From an uncultured Rothia sp. (GTDB lineage: Bacteria; Actinomycetota; Actinomycetes; Actinomycetales; Micrococcaceae), in contig CALGXU010000064.1 of assembly GCA_937935205.1 (NCBI GenBank), positions 1-20,181 on the forward strand: DNA of 20,181 nt, given 5' to 3'. Shown piece after piece: positions 12,493 to 19,609 of this stretch. The notes under the pieces were generated by a model that saw only the letters and a list, made by a program, of their open reading frames with translations, was not told where the DNA came from and ran no database searches. Made by a program: the position numbers and the translations under genes. The first letter of the stretch is position 1; each line of letters begins with the position of its first letter.

Positions 12493-13623
12493 TTAGCCGC
12501 GGTACGCGGGAACCACGGTCAGGTCAGCCTTCTGGAACTTCTTCAGGTCCAGGTAACCGCAGTTAGCCATTGCGCGCTTGAGCGCACCGACAATGTTGCT
12601 GGTGCCGTTCACGTGGTGCGAAGGACCGTACAGGACTTCCTCCAGGGAGCCGACAACACCCAGCGGGGTGCGCACGCCGCGCGGGAAGTCCAGCGAGTGC
12701 GCCTCGTTGCCCCAGTACCAGCCCTGGCCGGGAGCCTCGGATGCGCGAGCCAGCGGAGCACCCAGCATGACAGCGTCAGCGCCCAGTGCGAGAGCCTTCA
12801 CCATGTCGCCGGAGCGGCCCAGGGAGCCGTCAGCAATCACGTGCACGTAGCGGCCGCCGGACTCATCCAGGTAGTCCGAACGTGCCGCAGCCACGTCAGC
12901 AATAGCGGTTGCCATCGGTGCGGAGATGCCCAGGCCCTGGCGGGTGGTCTGTGCGGAACCGCCGCCGAAGCCCACCAGCACGCCGGCTGCACCGGTACGC
13001 ATCAGGTGCTTAGCCTGCGAGTAGCCAGCCACGCCACCAACGATGACCGGAACGTCCAGCTCGTAGATGAACTTCTTCAGGTTCAGCGGCTCGTGCGAGG
13101 TCGAAATGTGCTCAGCGGAGACGGATGCGCCGCGGATGACGAACAGCTCAACGCCTGCCTTCACCACGGTCTCGTAGTGCTCCTGGGTATTCTGCGGGCT
13201 CAGGGAGCCTGCAACAACCACGCCGGAATCACGAATCTCTTCCAGGCGTGCAGTGATCAGTTCCGGCTTAATCGGCTCGGAGTAAATCTGCTGCATGCGG
13301 GTGGTTGCGGAGGCGGGGTCCGCCTCGGGCAGCTCAACAATCTCGTCGAGCAGCGGCTGCGGGTCCTCGTAACGGGTCCACAGGCCCTCGAGGTTCAGCA
13401 CACCCAGGCCACCCAGCTTGCCCAGGGCAATAGCGGTCGCCGGGGACATGACCGAGTCCATGGGCGCACCAATAATCGGGGTGTCGAACTTGAAGGCGTC
13501 AATCTGCCAGGAGGTGTCAACGTCGCGGCGGTCGCGGGTACGGCGGGTGGGAATCAGCGCCACATCGTCCAGGGAGTAGGTGGGGCGGGCGTTCTTGGAG
13601 AGGCCAATCTGAATTTCAGACAT
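12493..13623 (-). CDS. guaB3: GuaB3, IMP dehydrogenase family protein without CBS domains or catalytic Cys
   Basis: The 376-residue TIM-barrel protein of the IMPDH/GMP reductase family is shorter than GuaB because it has no CBS pair. Family features are IGAPMDSVMSPATAIALGK near residue 51, the phosphate-binding VIADGSLGRSGDMVKALALG near 263, and ADAVMLGAPLA near 282. At the position of the IMPDH catalytic loop (GPGSICTT) it reads GGGSAQTT, with Gln225 where the catalytic cysteine should be. Classical IMPDH or GMP reductase chemistry is therefore doubtful; the role is unsettled. I start at the ATG at 13623 (MSEIQIGLSK), with AAGGA 8 nt upstream. A longer frame to 13719 would run through the guaB terminator hairpin. 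Its place between guaB and guaA is conserved in actinobacteria. Confidence 0.93.
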   Translation of the reverse strand: MSEIQIGLSKNARPTYSLDDVALIPTRRTRDRRDVDTSWQIDAFKFDTPIIGAPMDSVMSPATAIALGKLGGLGVLNLEGLWTRYEDPQPLLDEIVELPEADPASATTRMQQIYSEPIKPELITARLEEIRDSGVVVAGSLSPQNTQEHYETVVKAGVELFVIRGASVSAEHISTSHEPLNLKKFIYELDVPVIVGGVAGYSQAKHLMRTGAAGVLVGFGGGSAQTTRQGLGISAPMATAIADVAAARSDYLDESGGRYVHVIADGSLGRSGDMVKALALGADAVMLGAPLARASEAPGQGWYWGNEAHSLDFPRGVRTPLGVVGSLEEVLYGPSHHVNGTSNIVGALKRAMANCGYLDLKKFQKADLTVVPAYRG

Positions 13624-13681
13624 GGGGTGAATCCTTTCGAATTCGGTTTGAGGGGTGCCGCTGGGCGTTATTCGCGCCGAT

Positions 13682-13715
13682 GCCCGCCCCATACCTGAAC
13701 GGGTATGGGGCGGGC
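13682..13715 (-). terminator. guaB terminator, perfect 14-bp hairpin
   Basis: The arms 13682-13695 and 13702-13715 pair perfectly over 14 bp around a 6-nt loop. It lies 53 nt past the guaB stop and 59 nt before the guaB3 ATG, so guaB3 is probably expressed partly by read-through or from its own promoter. No U-tract follows. Confidence 0.75.
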
Positions 13716-13768
13716 TCAACGGCGCACGGTGTGCACACCATGCGGCGAATCATCGTTGGTGAGGCGTT

Positions 13769-15286
13769 TTAGCCGCGGTAGTTCGGTGCCTCAACGGTCA
13801 TCATGATGTCGTGCGGGTGCGATTCCTTCAGACCTGCGGGGGTGATGCGCACGAACTGACCCTTGTACTTAAGCTCCTCGATGGTGCGGGAACCGACGTA
13901 GAACATGGTCTGGCGCAGGCCACCTTCGAGCTGGTGAATCACTGCGGAGAGCGGGCCGCGGAAGGGAACCTGACCCTCAATACCCTCGGGGATCAGCTTC
14001 TCTTCGCTGGAGACGTCAGCCTGGAAGTAGCGGTCCTTGGAGAAGGACTTGTGGCGGCCGCGGGTCTGCATCGCGCCGAGCGAACCCATGCCACGGTATG
14101 CCTTGTACTGCTTACCGTTCATGAAAATCAGCTCACCGGGGGACTCGGTGGTACCAGCCAGCAGGGAGCCGAGCATCACGGAGTCAGCGCCGGCGACCAG
14201 TGCCTTACCGATCTCACCGGAGTGCTGCATACCGCCGTCAGCGATCAGCGGCACGCCAGCCGGGATTGCTGCCTTAGCGGACTCGTTGATAGCGGTCACC
14301 TGGGGAACGCCAACACCGGCGATAATGCGGGTGGTGCAGATGGAGCCGGGGCCAACGCCGACCTTCACGCCGTCAGCGCCAGCGTCGATGATTGCCTGTG
14401 CGCCCAGGCGGGTTGCAGCCTGGCCACCGATGACGTCCACGTGTGCTGCGGCGGGGTCCTTCTTCAGGCGGGCGATCATGTCGAGCACGCCCTGGGAGTG
14501 GCCGTTTGCGGTGTCCACGAACAGCGCATCGACGCCTGCCTCGACCAGGGTCATTGCACGCTCGTAGCCGTCGCCGAAGAAGCCGATAGCGGCGCCGGCA
14601 CGCAGGCGGCCGTCCTCGTCCTTGGTGGCGTTGGGGTACTGCTCAGTCTTGACGAAGTCCTTCAGGGTAATCAGACCGGCGAGCTTGCCTGCGTCGTCGA
14701 CCAGGGGCAGACGCTCAATCTTGTTGTGGGACAGCAGCGCGAATGCTTCGTCCTTGGTGACGCTGGGGTGCGCGGTGACCAGCGGCATGGGGGTCATGAT
14801 GTCGCGGACGCGAATGCCCTCGTAGTCGGAGCGGGAGATGTAGCGGATATCGCGGTTGGTGATGATACCTTCCAGCACGCCCTCTTCGCTGACGACGGGC
14901 AAACCGGAGACCTTGTAGTAGCCGCAGACCTGGTCGTATTCAGCGATGGTTGCGTCAGCACCGATGGTGACGGGGTTGATAATCATGCCGGACTCGGAGC
15001 GCTTAACGCGGTCCACGTGTGCCGCCTGGTCCTCGATGGAGAGGTTGCGGTGGATAACGCCCATACCGCCCAGACGTGCCATAGCGATTGCCATCGCGGA
15101 GTCGGTCACGGTGTCCATTGCGGCGGAGATGATGGGGGTGTTCAGGGTGATGCGCTTAGACAGGCGGGTGGAGGTGTCCGCATCGGAGGGGATGACGTCG
15201 GTGTTGCCGGGCAGCAACAGCACGTCATCGTAGGTCAGGCCGGTGAAGCCGAAGGGATCCTCGGACAGAGCGGTGGGAATGGTCAT
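13769..15286 (-). CDS. guaB: IMP dehydrogenase
   Basis: Oxidises IMP to XMP with NAD+, the rate-limiting step of guanine nucleotide synthesis. The 505-residue protein has the TIM barrel split by a CBS pair at about 95-215 (GIITNRDIRYISRS; IMTPMPLVTAH; GLITLKDFVK). Catalytic Cys317 is in GPGSICTTR. The flap MGSLGAM and the Arg-Tyr pair in KDRYFQ follow. All expected motifs are intact and the length is normal. The ATG at 15286 has AAAGG 7 nt upstream. It lies downstream of groEL, facing the same way, with a 307-bp gap that holds two hairpins and its own promoter region. Confidence 0.98.
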   Translation of the reverse strand: MTIPTALSEDPFGFTGLTYDDVLLLPGNTDVIPSDADTSTRLSKRITLNTPIISAAMDTVTDSAMAIAMARLGGMGVIHRNLSIEDQAAHVDRVKRSESGMIINPVTIGADATIAEYDQVCGYYKVSGLPVVSEEGVLEGIITNRDIRYISRSDYEGIRVRDIMTPMPLVTAHPSVTKDEAFALLSHNKIERLPLVDDAGKLAGLITLKDFVKTEQYPNATKDEDGRLRAGAAIGFFGDGYERAMTLVEAGVDALFVDTANGHSQGVLDMIARLKKDPAAAHVDVIGGQAATRLGAQAIIDAGADGVKVGVGPGSICTTRIIAGVGVPQVTAINESAKAAIPAGVPLIADGGMQHSGEIGKALVAGADSVMLGSLLAGTTESPGELIFMNGKQYKAYRGMGSLGAMQTRGRHKSFSKDRYFQADVSSEEKLIPEGIEGQVPFRGPLSAVIHQLEGGLRQTMFYVGSRTIEELKYKGQFVRITPAGLKESHPHDIMMTVEAPNYRG

Positions 15287-15482
15287 TGTCTACCTTTCGG
15301 ATGCTGGCTTCATCGGTGAGAAGCTCAGCCTATACGTTGCATATGTCAAGATGCGGTACAAACCGTCTGCCCGCACCCCACACGGTGGTTTGAGCGCAAA
15401 CGGGAGCAGCTTACCTTCTATAGTAAACCGCTAAAGGTTTCTTTGCTGAGAAGCACTCATAGTAAGCATTCCTCAGCGGGAG
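15287..15482 (-). promoter_or_regulatory. guaB upstream region
   Basis: On the minus strand TAGGCT (15327-15332) fits the actinobacterial TANNNT -10 pattern and would give a leader of about 34 nt. A perfect TTGACA (15344-15349) lies only 11 bp upstream of it, too close to act as its -35. Further upstream, three CAAAC/GTTTG elements alternate in orientation (15359-15363, 15388-15392, 15397-15401), so the middle one can pair with either neighbour. No gene is seen here. Confidence 0.35.
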
Positions 15483-15584
15483 GCTGTCGGCAGGTTCTAA
15501 CGCCCCGCGAACGCGAGCGCACCCGAGCCTACCGACAGCGAGTGCCCGGTACCGCCTCCACATGGAGGGGGCGGCACCGGGCAC
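15483..15584 (-). terminator. Two consecutive hairpins after groEL
   Basis: Next to the groEL stop, GTGCCCGGT/ACCGGGCAC (15542-15550 with 15576-15584) encloses CCGCC/GGCGG (15552-15556 with 15570-15574) and a short TCC/GGA tip. Immediately beyond it, GCTGTCGG/CCGACAGC (15483-15490 with 15532-15539) forms a second stem with a large structured loop. The first is the likely groEL terminator; neither has a U-tract. Confidence 0.65.
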
Positions 15585-15593
15585 ACACACTAT

Positions 15594-17180
15594 TTAGGCT
15601 TCTTCAGTTTCTTCGGGCTTCTCAACCACCAGGGTCTCGGTGGTCAACACCAGAGCCGCGATGGAGGAGGCGTTCTGCAGAGCCGAACGGGTCACCTTCA
15701 CCGGGTCAATCACGCCGGCTTCGATGAGGTCCACGTACTCGCCGGTCTTGGCATTGTAGCCGTGGCCCACGGGCAGCTCGGAGACCTTGGAGACGACGAC
15801 GTAGCCGTCTTCGCCAGCGTTCTCAGCGATCCAGCGCAGCGGCTGAACCAGGGCACGGCGAACAATCTGTACACCCACGTTTGCGTCGTGGTTGCCCAGG
15901 TCCATGCCGTCCAGCGCCTTCAGCGCGTGAACCAGTGCAGAGCCGCCACCGGAGACGATGCCCTCTTCCAGAGCTGCACGGGTGGAGGACACAGCGTCCT
16001 CGATGCGGTGCTTGCGTTCCTTCGCCTCAACCTCGGTTGCGGCACCGACCTTGATGACGCCCACGCCGCCGGCGAGCTTAGCCAGGCGCTCCTTGAGCTT
16101 CTCGCGGTCCCACTCGGAATCCACGCGCTCAATTTCACGGCGCAGCTGCTGCACGCGGTCCTCGATTGCCTCGGGGTCGCCGCCGCCGTCCACGATGGTG
16201 GTGTGGGACTTAGTGACGGTCACGCGGCGTGCCGAGCCCAGGTGCTCCAGGGTGACCTGCGGCAGGTCGATGCCGAGCTCACCGGTCACGACGGTGCCGC
16301 CGGTCAGAATTGCCAAATCCTGCATGATGGCCTTGCGGCGGTCACCGAAACCGGGAGCCTTCAGGGCGACCACGTTGATGGTGCCGCGCAGCTTGTTCAC
16401 GACCAGTGCGGAGAGCGCCTCACCGTCAACGTCTTCTGCGATGATGGTCAGCGGCTTCTTCGCCTGAACGATCTTCTCGAGCACGGGCATGATTTCTGCG
16501 ATGGTGGAAATCTTGCCCTGGTAGAGCAGCACGAGGCTGTTCTCCAGCACTGCTTCGCCACGCTCAGCGTCGGTGACGAAGGAAGGCGAGAGGTAGCCCT
16601 TGTCGAACTGCATACCTTCGGTGATGTCCAGCTCAATTTCGGTGGAGGAGCCGTCCTCGATGGTGATGACGCCGTCCTGGCCGACCTTCTCGAAGGCGCG
16701 AGCCAGCAACTCACCGATCTGCTCGGACTGTGCGGAGATAGCGGCAACGTGCGCCACCTCGGGGCCCTGCACGGGGCGTGCGTTCTCGAGCAGGCGTGCG
16801 GAGACAGCCTCCACAGCAGCCTCAATGCCGCGCTTGACGTCGGCGGGTGCCGCGCCGCTGGTGACGTTGCGCAGGCCCTCGTTGACCAGTGCCTGTGCGA
16901 GCACGGTTGCGGTGGTGGTACCGTCACCGGCTACGTCGTTGGTCTTGGTGGCGACTTCCTTCGCCAGCTGGGCGCCCAGGTTCTCGTACGGGTCGTCCAG
17001 TTCAATTTCGCGGGCGATGGACACGCCGTCGTTGGTGATGACGGGTGCACCCCACTGCTTGTCGAGCACAACGTTGCGCCCGCGCGGGCCGAGGGTTACC
17101 TTGACCGCGTTTGCCAGCTTATCGACGCCAGCCTGCAGGGACTTGCGGGCGGCATCGTTGAATTCAAGCTGCTTAGCCAT
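15594..17180 (-). CDS. groEL: Chaperonin GroEL (60 kDa)
   Basis: The 528-residue type I chaperonin subunit folds proteins in the cytoplasm with GroES, driven by ATP. It starts MAKQLEFNDAARKSL and has GPRGRNVVLDK near 31, the nucleotide motif GDGTTT at 85-90 (Asp86), and KAPGFGDRRKAIMQD in the apical domain. The C-terminus is EKPEETEEA. It has neither the Gly-Gly-Met repeats of typical GroEL nor the His-rich tail often seen in groES-linked GroEL1 of other actinobacteria. AGGAG lies 10 nt before the ATG at 17180. It follows groES by 106 bp, with a strong hairpin between them, so the two are not simply coupled. A second groEL elsewhere in the genome is possible but not visible here. Confidence 0.98.
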   Translation of the reverse strand: MAKQLEFNDAARKSLQAGVDKLANAVKVTLGPRGRNVVLDKQWGAPVITNDGVSIAREIELDDPYENLGAQLAKEVATKTNDVAGDGTTTATVLAQALVNEGLRNVTSGAAPADVKRGIEAAVEAVSARLLENARPVQGPEVAHVAAISAQSEQIGELLARAFEKVGQDGVITIEDGSSTEIELDITEGMQFDKGYLSPSFVTDAERGEAVLENSLVLLYQGKISTIAEIMPVLEKIVQAKKPLTIIAEDVDGEALSALVVNKLRGTINVVALKAPGFGDRRKAIMQDLAILTGGTVVTGELGIDLPQVTLEHLGSARRVTVTKSHTTIVDGGGDPEAIEDRVQQLRREIERVDSEWDREKLKERLAKLAGGVGVIKVGAATEVEAKERKHRIEDAVSSTRAALEEGIVSGGGSALVHALKALDGMDLGNHDANVGVQIVRRALVQPLRWIAENAGEDGYVVVSKVSELPVGHGYNAKTGEYVDLIEAGVIDPVKVTRSALQNASSIAALVLTTETLVVEKPEETEEA

Positions 17181-17226
17181 GTGTTCGCTACTCCTAGTGC
17201 GTCACAGAAAGGAAATTTTTAAGGGG

Positions 17227-17280
17227 CAGATGATAGCTCATGCGCCGTACCGGATGAGCGGTACGGCGCATGAGCATCTG
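17227..17280 (-). terminator. Perfect 16-bp hairpin between groES and groEL
   Basis: The arms 17236-17251 and 17260-17275 pair without a mismatch around an 8-nt loop. CAGAT/ATCTG (17227-17231 with 17276-17280) extends the stem past a 4-nt bulge. It fills the groES-groEL gap. It could be a partial terminator, an mRNA-processing site or a stabiliser. Confidence 0.65.
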
Positions 17281-17286
17281 AAAGTA

Positions 17287-17574
17287 TTAGTCGACGATTG
17301 CCAGAACGTCGCGTGCGGAGAGAATCAGGTACTCTTCGCCCTGGTACTTAACCTCGGTGCCACCGTAGCGGGAGAACACGACAACGTCGCCTTCCTTGAT
17401 GTCTACGGGAATGCGGTTGCCCTTCTCATCCACGCGGCCCGGGCCAACGGCGACAACGCGTGCTTCCTGCGGCTTTTCCTTCGCAGTTTCGGGGATGACC
17501 AGACCGGATGCGGTGGTCTGCTCAGCCTGCTCGATCTTGATAACGACGCGGTCTTCCAGGGGCTTGATAGCCAT
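17287..17574 (-). CDS. groES: Co-chaperonin GroES (10 kDa)
   Basis: The 95-residue protein forms the heptameric lid of the GroEL chamber. The N-terminus MAIKPLEDRVVIK, mobile loop TTASGLVIPETAKEKPQ, roof loop GNRIPVDI and C-terminal YLILSARDVLAIVD are all standard. The ATG at 17574 has GGAGG 8 nt upstream. It is the first gene of the groES-groEL pair and has a good promoter 90-115 bp upstream. Confidence 0.98.
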   Translation of the reverse strand: MAIKPLEDRVVIKIEQAEQTTASGLVIPETAKEKPQEARVVAVGPGRVDEKGNRIPVDIKEGDVVVFSRYGGTEVKYQGEEYLILSARDVLAIVD

Positions 17575-17610
17575 AATCGGTTCCTCCGGGTTGTGGATTT
17601 ACGTTTGATG

Positions 17611-17657
17611 CGAGACAGCGGCGCAGTGGCGCGCCTGATGACTGTCTCGAGTGCTAC
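17611..17657 (-). promoter_or_regulatory. Half CIRCE element overlapping a leader hairpin of groES
   Basis: The minus strand reads GTAGCACTC at 17649-17657, matching eight of nine bases of the left CIRCE half-site bound by HrcA. The right half (GAGTGCTAA) is absent at the expected 9-bp spacing. Overlapping it by one base, CGAGACAG and CTGTCTCG (17642-17649 and 17611-17618 on the plus-strand scale) form a perfect 8-bp inverted repeat with a 23-nt GC-rich loop in the leader RNA. Confidence 0.5.
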
Positions 17658-17661
17658 CTCA

Positions 17662-17690
17662 ACTCTAGTTTCACCTGTGCTTTCGGTCAA
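17662..17690 (-). promoter_or_regulatory. groES promoter
   Basis: On the minus strand, -35 TTGACC (17685-17690), a 17-bp spacer and -10 TAGAGT (17662-17667) make a good housekeeping-sigma promoter. Transcription would start near 17655, inside the half CIRCE element, giving a leader of about 80 nt. Confidence 0.7.
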
Positions 17691-17787
17691 GAAAAGCGCC
17701 CCTGCGCCGGGGTGTTTCACCGCAAGGCGAACGCCGAGCAAAAAGCTGGGCGAATCGGGCTCCCCACCTCCCAAAATCGGCACCCCG

Positions 17788-17793
17788 TAAAAT
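17788..17793 (+). promoter_or_regulatory. Possible -10 box for a leaderless transcript
   Basis: TAAAAT (five of six to TATAAT) ends 7 nt before the ATG at 17801, so transcription would begin at or next to the start codon. No -35 match is visible, as is common for leaderless actinobacterial promoters. Confidence 0.35.
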
Positions 17794-17800
17794 GAGGAGC

Positions 17801-19288
17801 ATGCCTATTCCCGCATCCCCTTTTACTCCCGCCGCCGAGCTTCCGTTCAGTGCCGAAGCGCTCGCGGCAGCCGATGAGCTCTACCCGCTGGGCTCGGATA
17901 CGCTCAGCGCCGTTACTTCTTTGCGTTCGCGAGGTTTTAGCCCCGAGGAGTCTGCGCAGATTATTTCGCTGGCGCAGGCTCGTACCCGTGCGCGCGCCAA
18001 GTTCGGCGAGCGCGCCCGCACCCTCATGCTCACTCAGGAGGCGGCGGAGCAGGCGACCCGCCCGGTTATTGCGCATTATCGCGCGCAGCGTCTGCGCCCG
18101 GTTGCCGGCACGGTGGCTGATTTGGGTTGCGGTATCGCCTCGGATTCTGCCGTGTATGCGGCAGAGCGCGGTGCCGTGGTTGCGGTGGAGTTGGATCCGC
18201 TGACGGCATCTTTTGCGGCAAAAAACCTTGAGTTTTGCCCGCAGGCACGCGTGTATTCGGGGGATGTGACCGATTACGTGCACGGTGAGCTTCTGGATGC
18301 TACCGGTGAGCCGGTGGGCATTGTGTGGATGGACCCGGCGCGCCGCGAGTTGCGCGGTGCGAAGAAGGCTCAGACGGAGCGCCTTTTTGACCCGGAGGCG
18401 TTCTCTCCCCCGTTCTCGTTCGTGCTGAACCTGGCTCGTACGGGTGTGCCGATGGGCGTGAAGTTGGGTCCCGGTTTTCCGCATGAGGGCATCCCCTCGC
18501 CCGAAGATATTGCCTCGGATGCGAACCCCGCCCCGCGCGTTGAGGCGGAGTGGATCCAGTCGGAGGGTTCCCTCGCCGAGTTGGTGCTCTGGTTTAACGC
18601 GCTGGCTCAGGAGGGGGTGGCTCGCACGGCAACCTCCGTGCGTGAAACTTCTGCGTGTGAGCTGGCTGCCGAAGAAGCCGACCCCGACGAAGGCCCCAGC
18701 AGAGTCTCCGCCGAAACCAGCGCCCTGCTACCGCCCTATGAGGCGGTCAGCTTCCGTAGCCCCTTGACGGCGGAAGAGGCAGAGCAGAGCGTTGACGTTC
18801 CGGTGTCCCTACCGCAGCCCGGTGATTACCTGTTGGAGCCTGCCCCGGCGATTGTGCGTTCGCATCTGGTCGCTGAATTTGCGCAGAGTATTGGCGCGCA
18901 TCTGCTGGATGAGCACCTGGCGTACCTGTGTTCTGCCGAGCCGGTGGAGCATCCGCTGATTGCCTGCTACGAGGTGTTGGAGGAGATTCCCCTGCAGGAG
19001 AAGCAGCTGAAGCGTTGGGTGCGTGAGCAGGGCTTTACGGTGCTGACGATTAAGAAGCGTGGCGTGGATATTGTTCCGGAGCAATTGCGTGCGCGTCTGC
19101 TGGGTTCTGCGGGTTCTAAGCCATCCAAGAAGAAACAGAAAAAGAACGCTAATTCTTCTTCAGGTGCGCAGGAGGGCGCACTGGAGGGGGCACAGGAGTC
19201 CTCGTACCGTCCGGCAACGCTGGTCTTTACCCGCATCGGCTCGGGTAGGGATTCACGCCGCGTCGGCTGGCATGTGCGCCCGCTCTAA
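17801..19288 (+). CDS. Class I SAM-dependent methyltransferase with THUMP-like domain
   Basis: The 495-residue protein has an N-terminal helical region, then a Rossmann methyltransferase fold. SAM motif I is VADLGCGIASD (about 105-115), acidic motif II AVELDP is about 128-133, and WMDPARRE (about 176-183) resembles the catalytic motif of this group. After an acidic, variable stretch of about 70 residues (rich in Glu, Ala and Ser, around 270-340) comes the C-terminal region ending in TRIGSGRDSRRVGWHVRPL. A Lys-rich loop (KPSKKKQKKN) precedes that end. The THUMP-like assignment suggests an RNA substrate, which is not established. Start choice: the ATG at 17792 has no ribosome site, and at 17801 GAGGAG is only 1 nt away, so a leaderless start at 17801 is preferred. 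It diverges from groES, an arrangement I recall from related Micrococcaceae. Confidence 0.85.
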   Translation: MPIPASPFTPAAELPFSAEALAAADELYPLGSDTLSAVTSLRSRGFSPEESAQIISLAQARTRARAKFGERARTLMLTQEAAEQATRPVIAHYRAQRLRPVAGTVADLGCGIASDSAVYAAERGAVVAVELDPLTASFAAKNLEFCPQARVYSGDVTDYVHGELLDATGEPVGIVWMDPARRELRGAKKAQTERLFDPEAFSPPFSFVLNLARTGVPMGVKLGPGFPHEGIPSPEDIASDANPAPRVEAEWIQSEGSLAELVLWFNALAQEGVARTATSVRETSACELAAEEADPDEGPSRVSAETSALLPPYEAVSFRSPLTAEEAEQSVDVPVSLPQPGDYLLEPAPAIVRSHLVAEFAQSIGAHLLDEHLAYLCSAEPVEHPLIACYEVLEEIPLQEKQLKRWVREQGFTVLTIKKRGVDIVPEQLRARLLGSAGSKPSKKKQKKNANSSSGAQEGALEGAQESSYRPATLVFTRIGSGRDSRRVGWHVRPL

Positions 19289-19323
19289 CCTCGCCTGCCC
19301 TAATTACCCAGCCTTAACTACTC

Positions 19324-19354
19324 AACCCGGGCTACCCAGCCCCGAGGACGGGTT
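19324..19354 (+). terminator. Hairpin after the methyltransferase gene
   Basis: AACCCG/CGGGTT (19324-19329 with 19349-19354) encloses GGCT/AGCC (19330-19333 with 19338-19341). It lies 35 nt past the stop codon. The structure is loose and lacks a U-tract. Confidence 0.4.
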
Positions 19355-19441
19355 ACCGTTCATGACGATTCGTGACGTTTCCCGTTCCGGATTCTGCACT
19401 CGACAGGGCACCGGGCACCGCAAGACCGTACACTAGATACG

Positions 19442-19477
19442 GTGCCGGATAAAGACACTGTGCCTGATAAAGATTAC
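19442..19477. repeat. Two-copy 18-nt tandem repeat
   Basis: GTGCCGGATAAAGA (19442-19455) recurs as GTGCCTGATAAAGA (19460-19473), 13 of 14 bases identical with an 18-nt period. It lies in the 321-bp gap before the ligase gene. A GGCACCG/CGGTGCC inverted repeat (19414-19420 with 19440-19446) overlaps the first copy. Otherwise the gap shows no gene. Confidence 0.6.
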
Positions 19478-19505
19478 GCTACCCAGTAGAGGCACTCCCC
19501 CAAGG

Positions 19506-19536
19506 AGCCGGCTCCCACCGGCTAGCGCACAGCCGG
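19506..19536 (+). other. Mutually exclusive leader hairpins before the ligase gene
   Basis: CCGGCT at 19518-19523 can pair with AGCCGG at 19506-19511 (6-nt loop) or with AGCCGG at 19531-19536 (7-nt loop). If transcribed, the leader could adopt either of two forms. No regulatory role is shown. Confidence 0.35.
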
Positions 19537-19609
19537 GCAGAGCCCACCGATAAGAACTTCCATAGTCGGCACCATGCACGACCCTATTTCCAGACGCAGG
19601 AAAGGCCAT

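Noticed and set aside
17717..18484. Minus-strand open frame of 255 codons over the methyltransferase start
   Set aside because: Arg/His-rich antisense product; the plus strand has SAM motif I and the DPARR motif in this stretch.
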